Positions 25,837-33,173 of a stretch of 64,000 bases of DNA are shown one piece after another. Each line of letters opens with the position of its first letter. The stretch's first letter is position 1. The DNA is from an uncultured Eubacteriales bacterium (lineage in GTDB: Bacteria > Bacillota > Clostridia > Lachnospirales > Lachnospiraceae). The notes under the pieces were generated by a model. It saw only the letters and a program-made list of their open reading frames with translations. It was not told where the DNA came from and ran no database searches. Location: NCBI GenBank assembly GCA_900317515.1, contig ONHA01000019.1:1-64000 (forward strand), read 5' to 3'. Both the position numbers and the translations under genes were made by a program.

Positions 25837-26462
25837 TGGTAGAATATAGAGATGGAAAAAAGATCCTGGTGACACCGATCTCCGCGGAAGACCTTGAAGA
25901 CATCAAGATCGGAGATATCCTGTACCTGAGCGGAAGCCTCACAACCTGCCGCGACGTGGCTCACCGCCGCGTCGTCGAGGAGGGCCGCGAGATCCCGGTC
26001 GATGTCCGGAACAACGCGATCCTGCACGCCGGCCCGATCATCCGTCCGCTGCCGGACGACAAGTTCGAGATGGTCTCCGTCGGACCGACGACCTCGATGC
26101 GCATGGAGAAATTCGAGTATGAATTCGTCAAGAAGACGGGTGTCCGCGTGATCGTCGGCAAGGGCGGCATGAAAGAACAGACCGCGGCGGCCTGCAAGGA
26201 CTTCGGCTGCATCCACGTGGTCATCCCGGCCGGCAACGCGGTTGTCGCGGCGGTCGCCGTCGAGGAGATCGAGCGCGCCGAGTGGAGAGACCTGGGCATG
26301 CCGGAGACCCTCTGGAACTGCCGCGTGAAGGAGTTCGGACCTCTCATCGTCTCGATCGACGCGAAGGGCCGCAACTACTTCGAGGAGAAGAAGGTCGAGT
26401 ACAACAAGCGGAAGGATGAGCAGATCGAGCTGATCTCGAAGCAGGTAGGATTCATCAAATAA
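25836..26462 (+). CDS. ttdB: L(+)-tartrate dehydratase (or class I fumarase) beta subunit
   Basis: The 208-residue beta subunit completes the hydro-lyase. Landmarks are SLTTCRDVAHRR, MVSVGPTTSMRMEKFE, VGKGGM and the C-terminal LGMPETLWNCRVKEFGPLIV, which follows TtdB rather than the fumarase fusion. Translation is coupled to ttdA by a one-base overlap (TAATG), with GGGGGTGG inside the ttdA end as binding site. The gene stops 1 base before the start of a repeat element that may also serve as terminator. Confidence 0.86.
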   Translation: MVEYRDGKKILVTPISAEDLEDIKIGDILYLSGSLTTCRDVAHRRVVEEGREIPVDVRNNAILHAGPIIRPLPDDKFEMVSVGPTTSMRMEKFEYEFVKKTGVRVIVGKGGMKEQTAAACKDFGCIHVVIPAGNAVVAAVAVEEIERAEWRDLGMPETLWNCRVKEFGPLIVSIDAKGRNYFEEKKVEYNKRKDEQIELISKQVGFIK

Positions 26463-26463
26463 T

Positions 26464-26617
26464 TGTAACTGTTCAGCACCCCCTGAAAACCAGCGAAATC
26501 ATGGATGGAATGCTTGCATTCCAGACTGATTTAGTTGGTTTTCAGGGGGCGGGCAAGGCGCGAAGCGCCTCTGACCGCCACATGAAGCAGCCGCGCAGCG
26601 GCTGCGAATAGGGTCGT
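26464..26617. repeat. Composite palindromic element after ttdB, related to the 51.3-kb element
   Basis: It starts with TGTAACTGTTCAGCACC, 14 of 17 bases identical to the terminal repeat at 51261. Next comes a perfect 14-base inverted pair, CCCCCTGAAAACCA (26479-26492) and TGGTTTTCAGGGGG (about 26535-26548). It ends with GGCAAGGCGCGAAGCGCC and GCAGCCGCGCAGCGGCTGCG hairpins that repeat, in inverse orientation, the core of the 81-bp units at 51.3 kb. No coding sequence is seen in it. Confidence 0.75.
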
Positions 26618-26654
26618 TGTGAGAACCGCCTCAGACTGTTTTATTTTTTTCCTG

Positions 26655-27071
26655 TTATCGGCCGGCGAGGGCACGGAAGAACATAACGATTCCGGCCAGG
26701 ATGGCGATGACGCCCAGGCCGATCCTGATGTAGGCGCCGCTCGTTCCGGGGATCGTCACCTTTTCGGGATGCGCGGTCTCGTAGATGATGTTGATCGTAT
26801 CGCCGACCTTCACATCATTGGGACTCTCCGAGAGGTACTCAAGGTACTCTGTTCCGCCGACGGTATATCTGACATAGACTGTCTCGGAGTCGCTGTCCTG
26901 GGGATCCGACGCCGGTATGATGTCGATGTGGTCGACGACGGCTGTCGTGGGCGTGTAGGCGTGGTTTGCGACCTTGATGATCTTGTCTGCGCTGATGACG
27001 ATAAGAAAAATGCCGGCAGCCGCAAATACAATCGGAAACAGGAGAGATAGAATTCGATTAAACGGTTTCAT
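26655..27071 (-). CDS. DUF3592-like small membrane protein
   Basis: The 138-residue protein has two membrane spans (about residues 10-32 and 113-133). They flank an extracytoplasmic beta-rich domain containing VYVRYTVGGTEYLEY and KVGDTINIIYE, as in DUF3592 proteins. Function is unknown. The start at 27071 (MKPFNRI) is preferred; upstream in-frame sequence to 27137 lacks a binding site. It is a single-gene unit between the tartrate genes. Confidence 0.65.
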   Translation of the reverse strand: MKPFNRILSLLFPIVFAAAGIFLIVISADKIIKVANHAYTPTTAVVDHIDIIPASDPQDSDSETVYVRYTVGGTEYLEYLSESPNDVKVGDTINIIYETAHPEKVTIPGTSGAYIRIGLGVIAILAGIVMFFRALAGR

Positions 27072-27232
27072 GATGCTGACCTGCCTTTCTGCGATATTTA
27101 TATGAGTCGGCCGAAATTCGACTGACAAACGATTCACCCTTTATTGTACCATAGAATTCTCTGATTCTCAACTGCCGCTTGTGTAAAAGCGGTGTTATAA
27201 TATAACTGCCATACGCAAAACAGGAGGTATAT

Positions 27233-28297
27233 ATGAAAAATTACAACATAGCCGTCATCGCGGGTGACGGAATCGGACCCGAGGTGATCGCGGAGGCGAA
27301 GAAGGTGCTTTGCGCGGCGGCGGAGATTGATGGGAGGTTTTCATTTTCCTTTACGGACTATCCCTGGGGCTGCGAGTACTACTTAAAGACCGGCGAGATG
27401 ATGCCGAAGGACGCGCTTAAGACCCTGGGGGAGTACGACGCGATCCTTCTTGGCGCGGTCGGCTACCCGGGGGTGCCGGACCACATCTCTCTCCGGGACC
27501 TGCTCCTTGAGATCCGGCACGGGTTTGACGAATACATCAATCTCCGGCCGGTGAAGCTCCTTAACGGGGCGCCCTGCCCGCTCGCAGGTGTGAGGCCGGA
27601 AGATATCAATATGACATTCATCCGCGAGAACAGCGAGGGCGAGTATGCCGGCTCGGGAGCCTGGCTCTATAAGGATTCGCCGGAGGAGGTCGTGATCCAG
27701 AACGGGGTGTTCTCGAGAAAGGGCTGCGAGCGGGTCATCCGCTACGCCTACGAGCTCGCGAAGAAGGAGGGGAAGACCCTCACCAGCGTGAGCAAGGCAA
27801 ATGCGCTCAACTACTCGATGGTGTTCTGGGATCAGATCTTCGCGGAGGTCGGCCGGGAGTACCCGGAGGTGGAGACGCACTCCCTGCTCGTCGATGCGGC
27901 CTCGATGTTCATGGTGAAGGATCCGAAGCGGTTTCAGATTGTCGTCACGTCCAATCTCTTCGGGGATATCCTGACGGACCTCGGCGCGGCGATCGCGGGC
28001 GGCATGGGCCTGGCGGCCGGTGCGAACCTGAACCCGGAGAAGAAGTATCCGTCGATGTTCGAGCCGATCCACGGCTCGGCGCCCGACATTGCGGGGCAGG
28101 GCGTCGCGAACCCGCTGGCTTCCGTTTGGACGGCGGGGCAGATGCTGACATTTTTCGGCTACCCGGAGTGGGAGGAGAGAATTGTCGGTGCGATCGAGCG
28201 GATGCTGGGCGAAAAAAAGGCGCTCACGCCGGATATGGGCGGGAGCGCGTCAACGTCTGAGTGCGGGGATGAGATGGTGAGGATTTTAGCGGAGTGA
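27233..28297 (+). CDS. Tartrate dehydrogenase / decarboxylating D-malate dehydrogenase
   Basis: This 354-residue member of the isocitrate/isopropylmalate dehydrogenase superfamily oxidises a 2-hydroxyacid such as D-malate or tartrate with NAD+ and decarboxylates it. Visible are VIAGDGIGPEVIAEA, PDHISLRDLLLEIRHGFDEY (the DmlA/TtuC-type substrate loop), FIRENSEGEYAG, and the metal and cofactor blocks SNLFGDILTDLGAAIAGG and HGSAPDIAGQGVANP. GGAGGTATAT precedes the ATG. Lying 0.8 kb after ttdAB, it fits a tartrate/malate island. Whether tartrate or D-malate is preferred cannot be decided from sequence. Confidence 0.88.
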   Translation: MKNYNIAVIAGDGIGPEVIAEAKKVLCAAAEIDGRFSFSFTDYPWGCEYYLKTGEMMPKDALKTLGEYDAILLGAVGYPGVPDHISLRDLLLEIRHGFDEYINLRPVKLLNGAPCPLAGVRPEDINMTFIRENSEGEYAGSGAWLYKDSPEEVVIQNGVFSRKGCERVIRYAYELAKKEGKTLTSVSKANALNYSMVFWDQIFAEVGREYPEVETHSLLVDAASMFMVKDPKRFQIVVTSNLFGDILTDLGAAIAGGMGLAAGANLNPEKKYPSMFEPIHGSAPDIAGQGVANPLASVWTAGQMLTFFGYPEWEERIVGAIERMLGEKKALTPDMGGSASTSECGDEMVRILAE

Positions 28298-28303
28298 ACT
28301 GAC

Positions 28304-29176
28304 TCATCTCCGCCGGAAATATGCGAGGATCTCCTGCACGAACTGGTCCGCGTCGCGGGAGCGGTCGCGCTTCCGGTAGACCAGATACACGTGGTGCTGC
28401 GGTGCGGGCACCGAGAAGGGATAGGAGACATACACGTTTTTGTCGAGCTGCGAGGCGATCGAGGCCGGGACGATCATCCAGTCGTCCGGGGACTCGAAAT
28501 ACTTCTCGGCCGTCGGCGTGATGTTGACCCGGATCTTGGACTTGTAGGGCGGCCACCAGTAGTCGTGCCACTCCCGGAAAATGTCGCAGTAGGACTCGTA
28601 GATCTCATGCTCCGCGGCCAGCTCGCTCGGATGAATCCCCTTCTTGAAGGATTCACGGGCTCCTTCTTTTTTCAGGACAACGCGGTACTCCTCATCGAAG
28701 AGGACCTGGGACTCGAGGTCCGGGTAGGGCGAGGCGGTCTGGGTGATCCCGATATCGATCCGCTGGTGCTCCAGCAGCAGGAGGATCTGGGCCGACCGGT
28801 GGTCCTCCATCGTGAAGAGGATCTCCGGATGGCGGGCCTGATACTCGCGGATGAAGGGAGGAAGCGTGTAGTCCTGCACGCTGTTGATGCTGGCGATCGT
28901 CAGGACGTGCCGTACCTGGCCCTCGCCGAGGCGCATGGCCTGGCTGTTCAGCATGATCATGCGCTGGGCAATATCCGCAAAGGAGGTTCCCTCCGCGGTG
29001 ATCTGCACATGGTTTTTGCCTTTGCCGCGCTGAAAGAGCGTCACGCCGAGTTCTTTTTCGAGTGCCGCGATGCGCTTGGAGACGGTAGATTCCGTGAGAT
29101 AGTGGTTGTTGGCGGTGGCGGTGAGGCTGCCTGACTGCCAGACATCAATGAAGAGTTCCAGCGAGGTGATATCCAT
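28304..29176 (-). CDS. LysR-family transcriptional regulator
   Basis: The 290-residue protein has the LysR N-terminal helix-turn-helix (LELFIDVWQSGSLTATANN, then TVSKRIAALEKELG) and an effector-binding domain. It is convergent with the dehydrogenase gene (6 bases between stops) and divergent from the small membrane peptide gene and the CstA-type carrier. Either side could hold its targets; in E. coli the D-malate dehydrogenase gene is run by a LysR neighbour, DmlR. AAAGGAGC precedes the ATG. Confidence 0.88.
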   Translation of the reverse strand: MDITSLELFIDVWQSGSLTATANNHYLTESTVSKRIAALEKELGVTLFQRGKGKNHVQITAEGTSFADIAQRMIMLNSQAMRLGEGQVRHVLTIASINSVQDYTLPPFIREYQARHPEILFTMEDHRSAQILLLLEHQRIDIGITQTASPYPDLESQVLFDEEYRVVLKKEGARESFKKGIHPSELAAEHEIYESYCDIFREWHDYWWPPYKSKIRVNITPTAEKYFESPDDWMIVPASIASQLDKNVYVSYPFSVPAPQHHVYLVYRKRDRSRDADQFVQEILAYFRRR

Positions 29177-29370
29177 TTTTGCCGCTCCTTTAAGTGGTTT
29201 TGATACGTGCGCTTTACCGCACTAAAAGGTCAGAGATGGAATTATTATTGAAGAAATACTTCATTTTACATTTCTGCCCGGATGGATTATAACATAATCA
29301 GATACAGAAAAAAACATCAAAACGTTGAAAATAAAGGTAAGCAGGGCCGTTTGAGGGCAGGAGGTACGAT

Positions 29371-29463
29371 ATGATCTTCACAGTATGGATGACACTTCTG
29401 GTTGGATTCGCAGCAGCTATGAGCGCGGACGTTATGTATCGCATGAACAAGTACGAGAGATAA
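29371..29463 (+). CDS. 30-residue membrane peptide gene
   Basis: An ORF of 30 codons reads MIFTVWMTLLVGFAAAMSAD then VMYRMNKYER and stops at TAA 29461-29463. Residues 2-19 form a convincing single membrane span, and the tail is basic. The start has a very strong binding site, GGCAGGAGG, 6 bases upstream. A perfect terminator follows 18 bases after the stop, and AT-rich promoter-like DNA with TATAAC lies upstream (about 29286). So it looks like a complete, separate transcription unit. Function unknown; it may partner the carrier encoded next. Confidence 0.65.
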   Translation: MIFTVWMTLLVGFAAAMSADVMYRMNKYER

Positions 29464-29481
29464 ATTGACGGATAATGACAG

Positions 29482-29511
29482 GGTCTCCGGCGAAAGCCGG
29501 AGACCTTTTTT
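29482..29511 (+). terminator. Terminator after the 30-residue peptide gene
   Basis: GGTCTCCGGC-GAAA-GCCGGAGACC followed by TTTTTT: a perfect 10-pair stem with a GAAA tetraloop. Confidence 0.92.
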
Positions 29512-29583
29512 GTTGCAATTGAACAAGTTGTTTGAAGATATACAAAAGCAGGAAAAAGTATTGGAATTTCGGTGTGAAATGGA

Positions 29584-29612
29584 TTGACAAGTGTTCACTA
29601 AAGGCGTACATT
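29584..29612 (+). promoter_or_regulatory. Promoter of the cstA-type gene
   Basis: TTGACA (29584-29589), 17 bases, TACATT (29607-29612). The 70-base leader that follows has no obvious terminator. Confidence 0.6.
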
Positions 29613-29683
29613 GTGCATAGTGGATAGTGTTTCCACGCGTATTGCATGCAGATTTAGAACTATTAAATAAAGGGGGCGATAGT

Positions 29684-31156
29684 ATGATAAGCTTTCTGAT
29701 CTGTCTTGTACTACTTGTTGTGTGTTTCTTCACTTACGGCAAATTTGTCGACGCAACGTTTGCGCCGGACGACCGGGAGACCCCGGCTGTGGCCATCAAC
29801 GACGGTGTTGACTATGTCGTTCTTCCCGCCTGGAAGCTCTTCATGATCCAGCTGCTGAACATCGCGGGTCTCGGCCCGATCTTCGGCGCCATGCAGGGTG
29901 CCCAGTGGGGCCCGATCGTTTTCCTGTGGATCACTTTCGGAACCATCTTTGCCGGTGCGGTGCATGACTACTTTGCAGGCATGCTCTCCGAGAGAAACAA
30001 CGGTGCTTCAATCTCCGAAGTCATCGGCATCTACCTTGGACCGTTAATGAAGAACATCATGCGTGTCTTCGCGGTTGTCCTTCTGGTCATGGTCGGTACC
30101 GTCTTCGCAGTCGGCCCGGCAGGCCTGATCGTGAAGCTGCTCTCCGAGAAAGGTGTCTCCGGCCCGTTCGCTCAGACGACGGTCTGGCTGGCCATCATCC
30201 TCTGCTACTACTTCATCGCGACGTTCATTTCCATCGACAAGATCATCGGCAAGATCTACCCGGTATTCGGTATCTGCCTGATCATCATGGCGATCGGTGT
30301 CGCGATCGGTATCCCGACTCACGGCTACGCGATCCCGGAAATCTGGAGCAACTTAAGAAATATGCACGCTGCCGGCACTCCGATCTGGAGCTTCATGTTC
30401 ATCACGGTCGCCTGCGGCGCCATCTCCGGTTTCCACGCAACCCAGTCTCCTCTGATGGCGAGATGCTTAAAGAGTGAGCGCCAGGGCCACTTCGTATTCT
30501 ACGGCGCGATGGTCGCCGAAGGCATCATCGCTCTTGTATGGGCGGCGGCAGGCTGCGCACTTTACGAGAAGACCGACGGTCTCTCCACAGGCCTCGCTGA
30601 AGTCCTTGCCTCCGGTCAGTCCGCAGCGATCTACGACGTCTGCGTGAAGACCATGGGCTCTGTCGGCGTTATCCTTGCGATGCTCGGCGTCGTCGCCTGC
30701 CCGATCACATCCGGCGACACGGCGTTCCGTTCCGCAAGACTTACCCTTGCCGACTGGTTCAAGATCGACCAGGAATCCTATGCAAACCGCTTAAAGCTCT
30801 GCATCCCGGTTCTCGGTGTCGGCGCGATCCTCGGCTTCGGCAACACGCTCGGCTTCTTAAGCTACGCGGTTGTCTGGAGATATTTCAGCTGGACGAACCA
30901 GACTCTGGCCATGATCGTTCTCTGGGCAGGCGCTATGTTCCTTGCCAAGGAAGGTAAGAACTGGCTGATCTGCGGTATCCCGGCCATCTTCATGAGCGCG
31001 GTTTCCTCGACCTACTTCATGATGGCTCCGGAGTGCCTCGGCCTCATCCCGTTCTTCAAGAACAACACGGCTGTCGCTTATCCGGCAGGCATTATCTTCG
31101 CAGTGGTATTCCTGTTCATCTTCCTTCAGAGCTCGAAGAAATACAGAACAGCTTAA
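29684..31156 (+). CDS. cstA: CstA-family carbon-starvation carrier (peptide/pyruvate)
   Basis: This 490-residue polytopic protein of the CstA family imports pyruvate or peptides when preferred carbon is short. Characteristic blocks are LLNIAGLGPIFGAMQGAQWG, HDYFAGMLSERNNGASISE, ACGAISGFHATQSPL, and CPITSGDTAFRSARLTLAD. It is shorter than E. coli CstA (about 700) and like the usual Firmicutes form. The ATG at 29684 follows AAAGGGGGCGAT; 19 upstream codons have no support. A strong terminator follows. Substrate in this organism is not established. Confidence 0.92.
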   Translation: MISFLICLVLLVVCFFTYGKFVDATFAPDDRETPAVAINDGVDYVVLPAWKLFMIQLLNIAGLGPIFGAMQGAQWGPIVFLWITFGTIFAGAVHDYFAGMLSERNNGASISEVIGIYLGPLMKNIMRVFAVVLLVMVGTVFAVGPAGLIVKLLSEKGVSGPFAQTTVWLAIILCYYFIATFISIDKIIGKIYPVFGICLIIMAIGVAIGIPTHGYAIPEIWSNLRNMHAAGTPIWSFMFITVACGAISGFHATQSPLMARCLKSERQGHFVFYGAMVAEGIIALVWAAAGCALYEKTDGLSTGLAEVLASGQSAAIYDVCVKTMGSVGVILAMLGVVACPITSGDTAFRSARLTLADWFKIDQESYANRLKLCIPVLGVGAILGFGNTLGFLSYAVVWRYFSWTNQTLAMIVLWAGAMFLAKEGKNWLICGIPAIFMSAVSSTYFMMAPECLGLIPFFKNNTAVAYPAGIIFAVVFLFIFLQSSKKYRTA

Positions 31157-31173
31157 AAAATGAAAACCCACAA

Positions 31174-31204
31174 GAGGGCGGAGGATCATTCCTCCGCCCT
31201 TTTC
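31174..31204 (+). terminator. Terminator after cstA
   Basis: AGGGCGGAGG-ATCATT-CCTCCGCCCT followed by TTTT. Confidence 0.88.
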
Positions 31205-31223
31205 ATAGTAAGGAGGCTGCCGC

Positions 31224-32228
31224 ATGGCTGCTCAGAAATTCGGAAACACATCGATTGACAGCAACATTGTAAAAGAAGACAGAAAGAGAGGAAGGCGGAT
31301 CGGACCCTGCGCGTTCGGGGAGAAGGCGATGTACCTGAACAGCTTTTTCATTTCCAGGCGCTACTATGTGCCCTATGAAGAGGTTGCGCGCGTCTACAAG
31401 CGCGTTGCGATGTCCGAGGGGGGCTTCTCCGGAAGAGGCGTCTTCGGCTCGATGCCCTACTTCGTCGTGGTCTTAAAGGACGGGCGTGAGAAGGCCTGCA
31501 ACTTCAAGATCGAGGAGGAGGTCGACGAGGCCGTCCGCTTCATAAGGGAGAACCACCCGGAGATCAGTGTCGGGACGGCCGCGGGTGAGGCGGCCAGAAA
31601 GAAAAGGGAGGCGGAGCTGGCGGCAAGACGTCCGGCCGAGCTCTCCAAAGAGGCGGAAAAGGCCGTCGCAAGGCTCAAAGGAGACCTGGCTTATCTTGAG
31701 AAGGAGCCCGAGATCGGCGAGGCGCTCGTCCGGTGCGTCAGAAGAAAGCGTCAGGTCGACCACATACCCGGGACGACCCGGCTTCTTGCCTGGGCATTTC
31801 TCCTTGTCGGTGCGGTCCTCGCGGTCGGGGGCCTCTATATGACCGCCGCAAAGGCCGCGTTCGGGCCCTACATGATCATGTTCGGGGCTGCATTTCTCAT
31901 GTTTTCGCTGGCATCGGGGATCCTGCCCTTCGGCTCGGCGAGCCCGAAGCGGGCGAAAGAGGCCTGGGAGAATGCTGTTCAGAGCGCAAAGGTTTACATA
32001 AGTAAACAACCGGACTTTTTCTTCCCGCCTCAGTACGCGCACCCGGTCGTGGCGGAGCGGACGATCCGCCTTCTTGAGGAAGGGCGGGCCCGCAACGAGC
32101 ATGAAGCCTGGAACATGATGAAAAATGACCTGAAGTCCCTGAATTCCTCCGTGCGCGTCACGCAGGAGGAGCACGACGAGGTGGCGATGGTGAAGCCTCT
32201 CTTCCTCGAGTGCGGCTATAAAGACTGA
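31224..32228 (+). CDS. Unknown membrane protein, first gene of a MoxR/VWA cassette
   Basis: This 334-residue protein has no family I can name. Residues 1-110 are a beta-rich domain (YVPYEEVARVYKRV, YFVVVLKDGREKACNF) resembling PH-like membrane-protein modules. Then comes a charged helical stretch rich in Ala/Glu/Arg, two closely spaced membrane spans (about residues 192-240), and a C-terminal soluble part. It lies 16 bases before a MoxR-type ATPase gene and is probably co-transcribed. GGAGG lies before the ATG. It may be the membrane anchor or target of the ATPase/VWA pair (inference). Confidence 0.75.
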   Translation: MAAQKFGNTSIDSNIVKEDRKRGRRIGPCAFGEKAMYLNSFFISRRYYVPYEEVARVYKRVAMSEGGFSGRGVFGSMPYFVVVLKDGREKACNFKIEEEVDEAVRFIRENHPEISVGTAAGEAARKKREAELAARRPAELSKEAEKAVARLKGDLAYLEKEPEIGEALVRCVRRKRQVDHIPGTTRLLAWAFLLVGAVLAVGGLYMTAAKAAFGPYMIMFGAAFLMFSLASGILPFGSASPKRAKEAWENAVQSAKVYISKQPDFFFPPQYAHPVVAERTIRLLEEGRARNEHEAWNMMKNDLKSLNSSVRVTQEEHDEVAMVKPLFLECGYKD

Positions 32229-32244
32229 CATGACGGAGATTATT

Positions 32245-33168
32245 ATGGAAAAGATCCTGGAAAATCTTGAAAAGGAAGGCGTGCGGCGGGAACTCATAGA
32301 GAAGGTCAGGGCCTTCAGCGAGGCCCATCCGGCGGATGAGGCCCTGAGGGACCGCGTTCCCGCGCCGGATACATTTTACTACGGTAATAAAGTCTGGGAG
32401 GAGGCCCTCGCGGCGCTTCTCGCCGGCAAAAACATCCTGCTCGCGGGTCCGAAGGCGACCGGCAAGAACATCCTGGCGGAGAACCTCGCGGCTGTCTTCG
32501 GCCGTCCGGCATGGAATATTTCCTTCCATATCAGCACGGATGCGGCCGCGCTCGTGGGTACGGACACCTACGACGGGCAGAAGGTCGTCTTCCGGGAGGG
32601 GCCGATCACCAGAAGCGCAAAATGCGGCGGCTTCGCGATCCTCGACGAGATCAACATGGCGAGAAATGAAGCCCTGGCCGTCCTGCACTCGGCCCTTGAT
32701 TTCCGGCGCGTGATCGACGTGCCGGGCTACGAGCTGATCCGCGTGAGTCCCGAAACCAGGTTCATCGGGACCATGAATTACGGCTACGCCGGCACGAGGG
32801 ACTTAAATGAGGCTCTGGCTTCCCGCTTCGCGGTCATCATGATGCCCGCGATCACGGAAGAGGACCTTATGAGGCTCCTTGAGCGGAAATTCCCTGGACT
32901 TAAGAACAAGGCGGCCGGCCAGTTCGCGAAGCTCTGGGGCGAGATCGCCCGGAAGGCGGAGAAGGCGGAGATCTCCGAGCGTGCGCTCGATCTTCGTGGA
33001 CTTCTCGATGCGGTAAGCCTCATCGAAAACGGTCTCACCTCAGGGGAGGCACTCAATATGTGCATCGTGAACAAGTCCTTCGACGCCTACGAGCGGACGC
33101 TGATCTCGGACGTCATCGCGGCGAGGATCCCCGCGGACCTTACCGCGGCGGACATATTTGAGCGGTAA
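32245..33168 (+). CDS. MoxR-type AAA+ ATPase
   Basis: The 307-residue AAA+ protein is of the MoxR/NorQ/CbbQ clade, ATPases that remodel or activate partner proteins together with a VWA protein. Walker A reads AGPKATGKNILAE, with Asn where Ser/Thr normally binds Mg. Walker B is GGFAILDEINMA, sensor 1 FIGTMNYGYAGT, and the arginine-finger region is NEALASRFA. The start at 32245 has GGAG 6 bases upstream; ATG 32230 has no binding site and would add 5 residues. The VWA gene follows after 5 bases. Confidence 0.88.
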   Translation: MEKILENLEKEGVRRELIEKVRAFSEAHPADEALRDRVPAPDTFYYGNKVWEEALAALLAGKNILLAGPKATGKNILAENLAAVFGRPAWNISFHISTDAAALVGTDTYDGQKVVFREGPITRSAKCGGFAILDEINMARNEALAVLHSALDFRRVIDVPGYELIRVSPETRFIGTMNYGYAGTRDLNEALASRFAVIMMPAITEEDLMRLLERKFPGLKNKAAGQFAKLWGEIARKAEKAEISERALDLRGLLDAVSLIENGLTSGEALNMCIVNKSFDAYERTLISDVIAARIPADLTAADIFER

Positions 33169-33173
33169 GCACT

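Noticed and set aside
24937-26462. Two-subunit class I fumarase
   Set aside because: Kept as an alternative only: conserved blocks and the LysR/DASS context fit tartrate dehydratase better.
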